Part shown: piece by piece, positions 12,282 to 25,490 of the stretch
Layout: each line of letters starts with the position of its first letter
How positions within the stretch are numbered: the first letter of the stretch is position 1
Source: Fasciola hepatica
Lineage: Eukaryota > Platyhelminthes > Trematoda > Plagiorchiida > Fasciolidae
Length of the DNA: 64,000 nucleotides
Direction: 5' to 3'
Assembly (NCBI GenBank): GCA_948099385.1
Contig: CANUEZ040000182.1
Span: forward strand, 18,911,501-18,975,500
Translations under genes and position numbers: made by a program
The notes under the pieces: model-generated
Told to the model about the DNA's origin: nothing
What the model saw: only the letters and a program-made list of their open reading frames with translations
Database searches by the model: none

Positions 12282-15200
12282 GTGGATCAGTGCACTTAGG
12301 GACACAGAGAAGAAGAAGGGTTAGGTAGGCGATAAAATCTGCTAAGGACCTGGTTCATTGATGATGGATATGAACAAATAAGACCAGCACATGGGCCCAA
12401 GACAGATATGTGTTTACACCGATCAACCGTCGTCAGAGAAACAAGGCTAAAATTGTGCGACGCAATAGCCGTGGGCAAACTGTTGTCATACGGGCTTGGA
12501 GGCGAGAAGATGATGCTCATCGCAGTATATAGTATATTAGGAATGATTTCAGAGACCATCACATAGATTTGCGAAACTATCACATAGATTTGGAAAACTA
12601 TAAGTTTAATTTGAGAACCAAACACATTGGTTGGTTTCCGCATCGGTAACGTGAGTTTCATAATTCACCATGCTTCACTTACCATTGAAAACCATGGAAG
12701 TACCGTAAAGCTTCGTTGCTACCATGATGAATTATTAGTTAATCAAATTCAACCTCCTAATACTGAAAGTCATCCCAGGATTATTTGCATACGGAAGTAA
12801 ACGGGTATATCGAGCATAGAATGGAGAGATATAAGCTTCAAAATGTCGCCAAACCTAGTCCTGAAGAAGCCGTGAATTTAGTGTGCCGTTCGTGGAATAA
12901 GACTATGAAATACTTTCCTGACGCGATACAAAGTGAAAAAACGTAATTTATTACTCCCATTTTGCGGCATTCGTCCTCAGCGTGTTATATAGCGGATTCA
13001 TAGGGTGAAATCATGAACCGAAGAAAAATACTAGTGAAATTGGGAGTTGATAAACGAGAACGAGTGTATTAGAGTCTGGTACAGCCGTCGTCGAAGTTGA
13101 AACTCAGTTAATTGCAGATGAGGTATTAAGTTACATTTGACGCGTCAGTTGGCTCCCGTGTCCAGAGCAGTTCGCAATCAAATGAATTAAAGTAGTAAGT
13201 AAAGGCACAAACTCCATTAGAAATCATGACGACATAGATAGCTCGACACACTTGTTTATTCATTTTGAGGACGGTCGCAACAGCCATATATTTATATATC
13301 CATGAAGCTAGTGCACGTTAGCTGCCCAGAAGTCTTTTGAAGAACTCAAAAGACGATCAACCTGACTTCGGTACACACTAGTGAGGACGCAGTGAAATGC
13401 TCCAGAACATCCCTTCATCTGTCGCCCGACTTCTGCTTTCAAAGACTTCTATTTCGTCGAACACCCTGTGAATTAGGAACTTACGGCCCAGTCAGTTTTG
13501 CCGTCGTCACTTAAGCGCCTCACTAAATGCTATTATTTGTATGTGTATTGTTTGTTTTTCAGTACAGGAAATGTAAATCCAGCAGCATTTTACTAGAAAT
13601 TATAATTACATATTCAACTGTGTAACGATGAAAAAGTTCCCAGTTAGATTACTTGCCGATCGTAGCCCGCCATCTGCGGGAGATCAGTTATCTGACCCGT
13701 TTACCAATCGCAACTGGTTAAAACGTGTTCGTGGTCATAAGTTCTTCATCACTTTCAACGATAGACATTCTTCAATGTGTAGTTCTATCACTCTGTTTCT
13801 ATCTCACGTATACATATATAAGATACTATTGATAATAGTATATATCTATGCTTCAGGGAATAACTTTTGACCGATCCACGCTCTTTTAACACTTAGTTGT
13901 AACTCGCAACTTAAAACTAACATGGTCGAATCATTTGCACCCTGAGTTAACCTTTCAAATACTTCCCCGCAAATCAATCAAATAGTTCCCATCATTTCCA
14001 AATGGAGTGGGACGAAATACCCCACGTGGTCCACATCATCTAACAAATCGAATTGACAGTTTACCCTAGTGTCATCATGGGATTCACGGTGCACTCCTTC
14101 AGCTTAAATATAGACTTTCGAAGGAATAAGTCTCATCTAGAACTGGGCAAAAAATAGTTTTCAAAGTTCAGCGGAGATGAGGTGCTGCTGGTAAAGAAAC
14201 ACAAATACGGAATGACCAATAAATCGAAGAGAATTATTAAACAACAGCTGTGAGAGATCTGACAAGCAGAGGCTTATTCCTGGTTGAAAAATCAATCTGT
14301 TTTGGCCCCACGTATGCTCCATGGGTAGATCATGCATGCGTTCCTAGGGGAATGATAGCTGGTGCAAATGGAACACAGTATATTAGAACGGGCGAACAAG
14401 CTGTGTAGGTCTTCGAGACTACCGACTAACCATTCTCCGGTTCAGAAGAGAACCCGCATGCTATTTTCTGATCCAGATCTACACTGTGTTTTCTTTTACA
14501 GTAGATGGTCATTGCTGAACCCCATTCTGCGCAGCGCCGACACAGACACTGACCAAATCTTTATCAAGACGCATTGACCCAATTTTTGGAAAGATGGTTG
14601 TAGTGCTGTTTACTCAGTTACATGATGTTTCGAGGCTCATAAGTCACACAACATCGTAGGCATATCTATGGACCTTGGACATCCGCTCGTGATTCATTCA
14701 TCTCCCGTCCTTCTTAAACGAACGCATCCGATACCTGCCTGCGCCACACTGCAATGCCTCAACCATCAATCAGGTGCAGCTCACTTCGTGCAAACAAATA
14801 TTGATTGACTCCAGTCCCGGATACACCTTACTCGTACACGCGAGTTTTAGTCCTGCCTACCTAATACGGGGCACAACAATGACGATAATTTTTCTCTTTT
14901 CGTGTGATCTACGCACGCCTTAAATTACAACCATTCACAGCCACCCTTTCCGGAACACGAAACTCTTTCAAATTCTAGAGTTACCCGGTTATCTCTGAGA
15001 TTATCGCACCGTGGTCTGTTGTTTGTAACCAATACATACGCGCACACGCTCAAACATGGACCCACAAATGCACACATAGCAACTATCCTTATCGAAGATA
15101 AGAGCTGTCGTGAGTCGTAAGTCTTCGACCAAAACGAACACAAAATTGATCGATGGGTTTGGCAGAACAGAATGCCTGCAATGAAACTCTACATGATTTT

Positions 15201-16859
15201 CGTAGACTGAAGCCTACTGTCGTCAACTTAGTTATCTGGACCATATGCCATGCGAAAGTAAAGGCGCACGAATGAAAACTAAGCATCGCCTCAACGACAG
15301 AGTAATTCGTAAACCTAGGCTGAGTTGAATTCACGTTGATGGGTGGACCATTCCTAAACCACATGCTGGACATGCATACAGATACAAAATATGTACGCTT
15401 TTGGCATGAGTCAAGCAAATGGTTTTCATCTATGAACACTCTACGGACTGATTAGCCGTGTCCGATTAGGTGGTTAAAATCACTATCTTGACACTACCCA
15501 GTGATATGTGACGTTAGGTTCGCTGTCCATCATGGACTCTGTGCCTGACTCAGTGGGATCCTTGTCCGAAAAATAATATGCTAAAAGTTTTAACCAGGGT
15601 GAGGTAACGTGCATTCATTCAACCATTTTATACTCGATTCGATCCAAATCGGTAATGGCTTGACCCGCATCCGCTGATGATAACCTTCGTCGCAAATTGT
15701 GTTGTGCGTAGACTACGACGTTGGAGATTTCGGGGGTTCCAGGGTCAATGCACGAGAGCGGGGATTTCGTATCTGTTTGTTAAGGATGGAAATTTGGGGG
15801 TTGGCAAAGCTACATTAGTCAACATCAATTCAATACAGCCTTGATATGTTGGTCACTCTGTAGCTTCTAAAAAGCGAACATTGGCGCTAGCTGGTGATTA
15901 ATGGCTCGTATCAAATTACACGTCTCGTCAGTGTTCATGTGTGTGCTTATGGAAGAGGGGACCGAAAATCGTTAGCAGGGATTCCGACTTCAATGCTGGA
16001 GAGTACCTCTCAACTGTTAGTTAGTTCCGTCTTGTGTGCTTAGAAGAACTGATCTGATCTTGAAAGCAAGAATTCACGAGTGTAATTGAACCGCACAAGT
16101 CGAGAATAATTGAAGACTAGAATGTGTTAGCACTCATCTGTAAGAGTGGCGTATGTCCTAATAGGGTCTGGCTGGACCAAGTTTAATATCATAAAAACAA
16201 TATCTCCATCAATCTGTGGACAGTGTTGTGAGACGGGAGGCAACTATAGAAAACCACTCATCCTTGTCATAATTCAAATATTTGGCAAATTCTCCAGTAG
16301 GGGTTTGAGACTCCCGAACGGCTAATATTAAGGTGACTGGGGATTTTGGGAGTCACCTTTATGAGGTTCACGACGGGGCTTAGTCTTGTGGAAATTTAGT
16401 CAACTATGCGTATCAGATAAGCCTTTTTCTATTGTCTGAGTCCTTTTGCTAGTCTCATCGGATGCGTCTGTTATTACTATAGAGCAATGATCAGGTAAGG
16501 CAGAAGGCTGGACAGTATATTTACTGCCACTAGCTACAGGACGGATAATCTTAGCGTCAAATCATAATCAATTTAAGGAGAATCAGTTGAAGGTGAAAAA
16601 ATAAGTCGAAGAAAAGCAAATGGATAATACGGTAACCTTACTAAATCACTCACATAAAAATTGACACTGAATATCGCTAAACGGGCAACTGCGAGTAAAA
16701 ATCGTCAAGAGATTGTGACAATTAAAAACATAATCAGGTCTAATAGGTGACAACCAATTACTGAGACTAAATCGAGAGAATAATCGGTGAAACCGGGCAA
16801 CCTGGAACGACGTGGGATCCACGACACGGACACCATAATAATCCGTTATCCACGATATT
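12282..16859. other. mostly unidentified; two small repeat remnants
   Basis: 12665-12740 matches the outer part of the 10.4 kb foldback (ACCATTGAAAACCATGGAAG), a decayed SINE-like fragment. 13372-13410 (CACTAGTGAGGACGCAGTGAAATG) resembles the Penelope-like head sequence at 25495 and 49945. The rest shows no gene or known element. Confidence 0.45.
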
Positions 16860-16864
16860 TTATG

Positions 16865-17470
16865 AACTGAAAGTTGATTGAGTAGACTTGTGTACATCGA
16901 AAGCGAAATGAGAGTAAATTCTGTTGGCAAACTCAGTGTCAACACATTTGGACCACTGTATTTATCACATTCAACCGTGGGTAGCTCCCCATATAGTTCA
17001 GATGCGGTAATCAACAGGTCATCAGAATGGGCTTCAGGCTCTTCTGCCTGGCTCGAATCCTCGTGCTGCCACCACTTGACTCCCAATTGATAGCCTTGAA
17101 TGGGCTGTGATGCCCATGCTGAAATATTGTACTACTGCTATATGATAAAATAGGGAGTGAGTAGAAGAACGAAATCAAATTATAAGCATGTCCTTAAGCA
17201 GTCTTCGGCTGAAGCTAGTGTCAAATGTATAGCTCTTAATCTAGGTAACATATTAAGAGTCTCTGAGTCAATTTAGTAGCTGCCAACTTTCATGACCGCA
17301 TTTAAAGTCCACGAGCGAGCGTGCATGAACGTGACTATTCCTGGTCTTGTGGATTTTACGCTAGTTTACCTACTGACAAGTATCTCAGTAGTAAGCTCCG
17401 AAATCCGACTTCCCTTGGGTGTACAAAGCATTTTGTCCACACTGGTCCACGCAGTGCCAAGTTTCTCGTC
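16865..17470 (-). repeat. repeat R2 next to Penelope-like element, copy 1
   Basis: Shares blocks with the inverted repeat at 18885-19965, in the orientation of its right arm: GAATTTACTCTCATTTC, TGGACCACTGTATTTATCACA, and GTAGTAAG..CGACTTCCC..GTGTACA..TTTTGTCCACAC. It lies 3' of the GIY-YIG part of the minus-strand Penelope-like element, as a 3' terminal repeat (pLTR) would. Confidence 0.6.
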
Positions 17471-17779
17471 GAGACTGTTCTCAACCTGCCATAATATACC
17501 CCCAGAGTCGGATCCAAGGGATCGTCCACGGATACGCTATCAATTTAGTGAAAGTATTGAGCAAGCAAGTTGAAACTAATTTCAACGTGAACGACAAAGG
17601 CTTTTGAACATACAATTCAATAGAATTACTTTACGCGATCATTGAGCTGTATCTTTAGTTATGCGTATTTTAGCCAGGACCATCAAATGTAAGCGGTAGA
17701 CTGAACGTTCCCATGGGACTAAAGGCAAATGCTAAAGCAATGATCTATTCTCCCTGTTTGCACAATTGGAGGATGGTAA

Positions 17780-20520
17780 TGGTTAATTACCAGCGAATCC
17801 GCACATCTCAATGGTTTGTTATTCGTTGTGACATAAATGACTCTGAACTCCGTGCTCAGATCAACACAGCGCTTTGTCTACCACAGTGGGACGACTGGAT
17901 TGTTCTGCTTTTGCTAGATGACCTCAAAGATTGTGTCTATCTTTGTAACCAAATCAGAATATGTTCAAACATTCGGTCAAGCAGTTGTCTCTCAGCTCTG
18001 CCAATGTAGGTGGCCGTGCACCCACACGTGGATTAGTAACTGCAATTGAATTTGGTATAAATAAGCAGTGGTTCTTCTAACGGTGGTATTTTCGTACCGG
18101 AGGTCGTAGAGCGAACGTTAATCTATGCGGCGCAATATTTACGATTATGAGCAAAGTTGCCTCTGCTGAGTAAAATGCTAACGTCAGCATCCTTCTGGGG
18201 TAACTGCAGAATAGCCATCAGTTCTGGGACTGTGATGACTTTGGTTATGTTCACAAGTGGCTCTGAGTGTTCGGATATGAATTGCTTGAGCTGTCCGTTG
18301 GGGTCATAGTCTTTAAACAGCAAATGGCACTTCTTCCAGCTTGTCAGCTGTACATTTTTGGACATAATCTGTTAAACATGGTCCAGACAAGGTTAATTTT
18401 GCACTATGTGAGGGCAAAACTGGTGGAGTGTAGATATTGTGGTGACCAAGCAATTTCGGGATGGACTGGTCTTCGGATTGATCTGTTGTTTCAGCGGGTA
18501 ATTCCAGTTGTTAGAAATAAGATGTTGTCATCTTCCCCGTTTTTTGATAACCTGATTATGACGAAGATATTGTGCACAAGTAGTTGATTAAAAAAACCTT
18601 GATAAATGATCGTTTTGATTCTAATTCGCTGTTTGAGGCAAATATATCTGCCAGAATAGACCCCAGAGGACTAGCCATGGCAACTCCAATAATGTGTCGA
18701 TGTCCCTGTAGAGGGGAATGGGATTGCAAATACCGGATGCACAACAGTAATAACCGTGACAGCTAACTATTTGGTAATCCGACATTCAGGTTGTTAAAAC
18801 CGGTAACTTGACGAATTATGCCAATGGTCTCATTATGTGGGACGTTTGCAAAGAGTGACTAATATCCGTTGCGAATATGTGCAGCGTTGACAAAAAATGT
18901 GTACACTCCATGGGAAGGTCGAATTTCACAACTTACTACTCAAGCGTTTGGTAGTAGGCAAGATAAAAGCAAATACAAACAAGGGAATAATAAAATCAGT
19001 AGCAAAAGAGTACGCGAAAATGGATGATAGGGAAGCAAATTAGAGGAATTGACTGATATTTATTGCTAGATAATGGCTCCAGGCTCCACACTAACCTCAA
19101 ACGAAGAATTCATTGGTGATATATGGGATACTAATGAAGATGAAGTGTGATGAGATCAATAGTCCACACGGGTTTTCGCCAAGGGTGCGAAATTAATTTG
19201 CTCTCATTTCACCCTCAGTATTAACATGCTTAGATAATCAACTTTTCGTTCCGTGAAAATACCCTGGATCATGCAAGAGTGGCATCCATACTGCGAGTGC
19301 ATGTTCGTTACCTCTAGGATGTATCGTTGAATCTAATACTCAGAACTTGTGTTCAAAATTGACAAATATGACGAGTTGTTCGCAATGGGCATGTCCATGT
19401 TGGTCGATCCATCACTAAAAGCGTGATAGGAATATTTGAGCAGCTTTACGAAATCACTAAACAGTAAAATGAGCCTTTTTTGAACCTTCCTTAGCAAATT
19501 TCGTCATCCATCATCTTCATCTCAAGCTGACAATCAAATGCTTTTTTTCACCGGATGTTAAAATTTAACTGTTGCTATCGTCTTTAGAAGCATATATAGA
19601 CAATCGACCCTCCCGGGGTGGGTCCATTTCCAGTGAACATACTGTATAAACATGCTAATACTGAAGATGAAATGAGGGCAAATTCATTTCGCACCCTTGG
19701 CGAAAACCCGTGTGGACCATTGATCTTATCACACTTCATCTTCATTAGTGTGGAGCCTGGAGCCATTATCTAGCAATAAATATCAGTCAATTCCTCTAAT
19801 TTGCTTCCCTATCATCCATTTTCGCGTACTCTTTTGCTACTGATTTTATTATTCCCTTGTTTGTATTTGCTTTTATCTTGCCTACTACCAAACGCTTGAG
19901 TAGTAAGTTGTGAAATTCGACCTTCCCATGGAGTGTACACATTTTTTGTCCACACTGTACATATTGTGGATGTTCACATCCTTCAACAGCTCAATTTTTT
20001 TTAAAACTCCCGCTTTCCCGATAAATTCCGTCACCGATTTTAGCAGTTATTGGGTCACTTTACCAGTTTTTGTTGCAGGCAGCTAATCATAGACCGTGTA
20101 CCTGTGGTGTTTTACTTCGTCTGGACGTGAGACTCTTGGCCAAGGATTCTGGGATCATGTTTATTTTTACACGGTTGTCTAGCTCTGCCTTTATCTTATT
20201 TCCTATTTCAGTGGACTTGTCAGTCTTGGGGTCCAGTTTGAATTTCGTTTTGTCTTCTAGGATGGTCACCATTTTGACTCCATAGACTGGTGTGCTCAGA
20301 ATAACAACTCCGGAGTACTTGTCTGGCCCAAAAATTACCAAGTTTGGGTTCCTCTTCAGTTAGTTTATAGCTACGTAACGGGTTTTTGTTAATATACATG
20401 TACATTACCTTTTCGTCGTGTTTAATTGTAAGTGTGCTTCACACGTACCAGTTTTGCTTTGAACCATCCCATGGCGTCCTCACTGGTTGGTTGTAGTCTG
20501 GACGGCTGTTCGAAAAACCA
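17780..20520 (-). mobile_element. Penelope-like retroelement (PLE-A), decayed and interrupted
   Basis: Read on the minus strand in order: a conserved N-terminal stretch at about 20500-20440; the RT entry segment with VVIL and KTKFKLDPKTDKSTEI (20341-20087); RT motif GVAMASPLGSILADIF (about 18690-18640); a linker with FKDYDPNGQLKQF and TVPELMAILQLP (18365-18123); and a GIY-YIG endonuclease segment TYIGRAERQLLDRMFEHI (about 18020-17950). RT plus C-terminal GIY-YIG is diagnostic of Penelope-like elements. Stops, frame changes and an inserted inverted repeat at 18885-19965 make it dead. The stretch that should hold the RT catalytic YxDD box is not recognisable. Confidence 0.85.
18885..19965. repeat. 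inverted repeat of R2 inside PLE-A
   Basis: Left arm about 18885-19250 and right arm about 19625-19965 are nearly identical reverse complements around a loop of about 370 bases. The left arm carries an extra block of about 37 bases containing AACGAAGAATTCATTGG. The arms belong to the same family as 16865-17470 and 48220-48400, so this looks like a head-to-head pair of element ends between the two RT halves. Confidence 0.85.
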
Positions 20521-20521
20521 C

Positions 20522-22990
20522 TCAAGTTTCAGCTGTGAGTCGATAAAGGTGGTAGGCTGTCGTCTTCACGTATTGGCAACCGAGCGTGGCGAGTAGGCTG
20601 CCAAAAGCGCTGTCAAAGTGTGAACCACGATCGGTCGTGACTATCGCTGGGCAAAGGAACTGACTAACGCAAATGGTGAGAAAAGCTTTCGTGGTCTCTT
20701 CCAACGTGGGACGAGGGATACGAACGGCCTGCTGCCAACGAGTAAAACGATCCACACATGTGAGTATGCAGACATACCCAAGTGAAGATGCAGTGGTTCT
20801 ATGAGGTCGACGTGCACGTGATGAAAACGTGTTTCGGGTTCGGGGAACCTGGCTAACACCGTCTTAGTGTGCTTGTGGGTCTTAACGCGTTGACACTGCA
20901 GACTGACTCGGGCCCACTGACGGACATCTCGTCTGGCATTGTGCCAAACAAAATGCTCGTTTGCCAGTCTCCCCGAGACAGTCAGATCTAGACAAGCCAG
21001 ATTGCGGAGTGTCCGGAAAGTAGGATAAACGTGGGCAGCAGGACCCACCGGCTTATAGTGACCTTGTGACATGTCGCAAACGATGGTATTCTGAGAAGTT
21101 GGGATAGGTACTGTCGTGAACCTCAAAGAACAGTTTTTATCGAAGTTGGTTGGTAGTTTAGTTATGTGCCATTGCGTCCAAGCTGATATCAAGCTTTGGT
21201 GACAGACTCAGCTAATGTACGCGGATTAGGCGTCTTCGACGGGATTGACTACCCCGGAAACGTATCGTGTGTCCGCAGTAAACTGTAAGACAAAGTCTAA
21301 GTGGCGAATCTCTCCTGGCGAGAATCAATCTGAAGGTGACTTGAGTGCGTGAACCAAAGGCATGCGATCTGTAAACATCGTGAACGAACGATTTTCGAGT
21401 CCGCATCGAAAATGAAGGATGCCCAAATAGATGGCTAGTAACTCCCTACCAAGTTTGATGATTCGGCCGATCTTAGGCGTTCACAGAAGAATGCCATAGG
21501 CTGTCAATAGTTTTCTATGAACTTTTGCAGTACTGCTACCACCGCTGTGTTCGAGACACCGGTCAGAATAGAAACAAGCACCAAAGGTCGGGGTGAGTAA
21601 GGAGTGTTATGTTTGCGATAACTTCCTTGACTGAGGCAAATACGCCTTGTGTCGTTTAGGTGAACGTGAACTTCTGCTTGCCACCGCGCAAAAGGTCAAT
21701 GAGAGGTTGCACCATTTCCACACAGTGAGGAATGAACCGGCCGTAGAAATCCTCCAGGCTGGCAAATCAAAGCAGTTGGCGAAAAGATTGGGGTTCAGAA
21801 TAATCACGAATAGCACAAACCTCATCTAGCATATGGAGGATACCCGAGAATGAGGTAAAATGTCCCATGAAAGTGATATAAGTCCGGAGTAGCCCGCATT
21901 TGGCGATAATGGTCTCTGAACCACGCTGGCTTATGTTTTCGAAAAGTGCTCTTAAGTGTGTAGCTTGATTTTACCCTAAAGAACTCTCCACCAAAATAGC
22001 GTCTAGGCATAGGCAGACATTTTCTAAAATGCGGCTTGCCTCGTGTATGAACCCTTGAAGGGTCTGGGCTGCATTGCTGAGCCCAAAAGGCATATGTGGA
22101 AACTCGAATAGCTCTAAAGGCGTAGTGATGGTAGTTTAGGACTATCGGCCCCTGCTACCAGGATATTGTTATACGCGCGGACTAAGTCGATAAGGCTGAA
22201 GACGAAGTGACCTAGGGACGGTGGTTTGTCAAGTGATCAGTAATTACCACAGGGCCGCATATCGTAGTAAGGTTTAGGAACCATGTGCAGGGGGGGGGAG
22301 ACTGGAGGGCTACTAGAGGGGCGTATTATGTCAACCTCGAGCATGAGTTCCAGTTCGTCCAGTGCAACACGGGACTTGTCCTGTACTAATCGAAGTGATC
22401 TATTCAACATTGGGAGGCCCTTCGTGTCAGTATGGTGAGTGACATTGGTGGTCACTGCTGAGAGGGGTCCTGACTGCCGAAACTCCATAGGGTTGGTTTG
22501 TCTGTGGTTGAACGTACACAGGCGTGATATGATTCACCCGAGAATTGTAACCACCAACAGCGAGAGAGGTCTGAAGATCCACCACCCTACAGAGCCGTGC
22601 ATCAACTAACAGGTCAAAGTGTTGAAAGAAGTCAGTGCCTGGAGTGAGGTACGGGACAACGGTAATGATCAATAACCAAAGAAAGTCACGCTTTAAACCT
22701 AAGTTTAAGGCAAACCACTCATTGACCAAAGGTTGGAACAGCCATGCCATTGGTAGCGCATAATGTTTGGGCCTGCGGTATGCTGTTGTCTCCTTTCGAT
22801 CGAGGGGTGACACTCACTTCGGCACCGGGGTCCACAAGGAATAGAGCATTGGAGTGATGCCCCTTGCCCTCAAAAGACAACTATTGGCTTGATGCCTGAC
22901 TTCGTGGGTCGCCAATGCGCATCGGGAAAGGTACACATACTGGTTGACATCGTTTGCTCACCACATCAAAGCGATTGTAACATTTATAAT
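20522..22990 (-). mobile_element. Ty3/Gypsy-type LTR retrotransposon pol remnant (CsRn1-like)
   Basis: Minus strand, in canonical order: a Cys-rich gag-like motif CYNRFDVVSKRCQPVC (about 22983-22930); protease C-terminal part with FFQHFDLLVDARL (about 22650-22550); RT entry VTHHTDTKGLPM..DIIRPSSSPPVSPPLHMVPKP (22488-22237); RT core remnants at 22200-22030 (IDLVRAYNNI, then AMQPRPF in another frame); and integrase with RRDVRQWARVSLQCQRVKTH, DRFTRWQQAVRIPRP and TTDRGSHFDSAF (21192-20522). Many frameshifts and stops interrupt it. No LTRs were recognised. The unusual gag motif and trematode-type pol wording suggest the CsRn1 clade, an inference. Confidence 0.85.
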
Positions 22991-25079
22991 ACCCTTCATT
23001 TGACGGGCTGAAACCTTGTCATGATGAAAGACTATAAGTCTCACGTGAGCGTGCTCGGTACCCCTCCCGTGACCTACCTCAACTCACTGTTAGGCGTTGC
23101 AAACTTCAATCAATTCTAGACAAAATTGAAGAGAAATCTTTGGACATGGTCAAGGCAGACTCCGTGGTGATCGTAGACCTAGTTACTCCATCGATAGCGG
23201 GGTGATACCGTGACATCGCTATCGCTGCAGTCTCTTCTAGCGAGAATTTGCGCGTGGCCCTAAATAAAACTGGTGTGTCATGCGTTAAACGCTAGAGCCT
23301 TAAAAGTTGGTCCTCATCTACTGCCGGTCCTCTCAAATGCTACGTTTTGCGAGGCAGTTCAGAGGGCTTCCTACTTTTAAGATCAAAGATTTGAAGTTGT
23401 TGTTTACTTAAGTCCTGCTTTGGAGTCGTGCGGGCAATGACGTCTTTGCGCGCAAATTTGTCATATAATCATGTCCAAATAAGTGGCCACCATAGAACTG
23501 TGAACAAAATCCCTCTAAATCAAATAGTATTTTTCACGCATCATCCTTAATTTATATCCCTGAGTCAGAATTAATTTGATACTTCTTTTTATTTCAATTG
23601 CTGCAATGTGGACATAACGCCTACACAGGATTCACGATGAAATAAAGCACACCTATTTGCCACGAGTTGATTCGAATACCTTCCAGCAACTGATGTGATG
23701 CAGTTTTGTTGTTAATGCCTTTTGGTCGACCATGCGTCTCTCTGCTTTTAGCGCTGCTGATTTTCTGTCTGAGCGGAATGACCACCGATTGATTTTCACT
23801 GAATGAGGCAGTTTTCTAGCGGATAAGCACGTAAGCACCGAAGAGCTCGCGCATCTGGTCAATACCCGTGCGCTAGTCATCCCGTTCGGTTAACCGCATT
23901 TGACTACGACAATCAGTCGCACTGCAAGAGGGACTAGAGACAAGATCGCTCCCTCAAGTTAATTGCGGCTTGTCCACCCGGCGGTTTCTAGAGTACGCAA
24001 TCGGTTTTCTCGACCACGGTCTGTGCAAAATCTGGGTAACCCTGCTCATAGCCTGACAGCCACTTCTGGACATAACTGCACCTTCATGAAACGCCTGATG
24101 AGAACAACAAATTAAGTCACTTCCTATTCTTAGAAAACGTCAAGTTTCAGTTACCGCTGCTGAAACCGATTTCAGTAGTCAAATAGAGGTGAAAATTCTA
24201 TGTAGAGTACTCGAGATAAGACGAGGATCAACGACACAATTGTTCACTGATTTTGGCTTCCAGGAGTGTGGTCTATCCTCCAGACGGACGAGAAATCGCA
24301 CGGTTTTCGTACCGACGTCGTTGCTCATGATATTTGGGCATGTGGTTGTCACGCTGATTTATTTGCTTGTAAACTGCATTTGATATGGAAGCCAACTGAA
24401 GAGTAAAACGGCACATTCATAACTCGTCTGCAATAGTTTGAGTTCGATCGTTAGCCAGTGCCTTACTATACACTGTTGTCTTTCTTGTTCTCTAAAGTTG
24501 AGCTTCTTTTAAACTTTTCCTGTTTGGTTTCATGATTCTACCGCGCGAACCATAAGAAATAAAATAACGATGCAGGCAGGCATTTACTGACGTGACGATG
24601 AATGATATGGAATACGTTCTGCAGGGAAAACGACCCTAAATTGAAGGTTATTACCGCAAGTACCTAGGTGCCGTGCCTTGAAACTTGTTAATTTTTTCAC
24701 TCAACCAACCAAGGTTTCTCAGCAGGGAAGTTCTACAGTAACGATATTTACCCGTCAGCAAATAAACTTCGCAAACTCTTGCAACTGAAACATGAACTGT
24801 AGTTCATTAACCACCATGGCGACCATATGTGGAGAGAAACAAAGCCACAGGCATGGATTGGCTCAGTTTCGTTACACTACACACAGAAAAAAAGGGTAAC
24901 TAACACCGTCACTCTGTTGGCCGTTTCATTCTGTCCCTGGTCTTTTGTTCTTCAACCAAGCAGTCGACTCGTTGGTCACATCCCTCCCTCGTGGGTTATC
25001 GCGCAGAAAGTTGTGCAGGGTGTGCAAGATAAAGGAAGCGATTAGCGAGCGCACCTTGCCGACACAGGGCATCAGCCGA
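22991..25079. other. no supported gene; possible 5' part of the Gypsy element
   Basis: The stretch upstream of the gag-like motif could hold the rest of gag and an LTR, but I see no clear open frame or direct repeat. A short minus-strand frame at 23880-23653 rich in Lys/Arg is the only candidate, unrecognised. Confidence 0.35.
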
Positions 25080-25335
25080 AAGATGAGGTACTCAAGATAA
25101 TCTACAAAATGGTTTCCACTTTTGTGATATAATCTGACTTATTCAGAAGTACTACACCTGCGTCCTTGTGCGGTTTCGATATAATGATGCTATTATTCTT
25201 TTGTAATTCTCTCAGACGTTTTACATCTACAAAGTAGCCGTGAAACTCTACAGACCTTTCGTCAAATCCATTTGGGGAAAAGGAAGCAGTAATGATTAGG
25301 CTATTAAACCCATCGTTTTGGTAACACTAAAGATT
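25080..25335 (-). mobile_element. Penelope-like element fragment (second family)
   Basis: The minus strand reads SFSPNGFDERSVEFHGYF, VKRLRELQKNNSIIISKP and HKDAGVVLLNKSDYITKVE, the N-terminal RT segment usually written KPDKG.GVVIL.KSDY..KM. It differs clearly from PLE-A and PLE-B, so it represents another subfamily. It is truncated at both ends. Confidence 0.72.
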
Positions 25336-25490
25336 TGTGAACTCACTTTATCTACCCTGCTCGCGATCGGAGAATGGCAGACAAAATCCAAGTGACCACG
25401 ACCGTGACCTTTCAGTCCTGACGGGAAACAGCCAGACTGTCCCACATGTACCTTTTTGGCACGGCTGTCTTAACTACAAACAAAAAAACT

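Noticed and set aside
16646..17086. 146-codon minus-strand frame
   Set aside because: It overlaps repeat R2; the related copy at 19584-19766 shares nucleotides but the frame is not kept beyond the repeat blocks.
17713..18009. 98-codon plus-strand frame similar to one at 49163-49360
   Set aside because: The similarity follows from both being antisense shadows of the Penelope-like GIY-YIG region on the minus strand.
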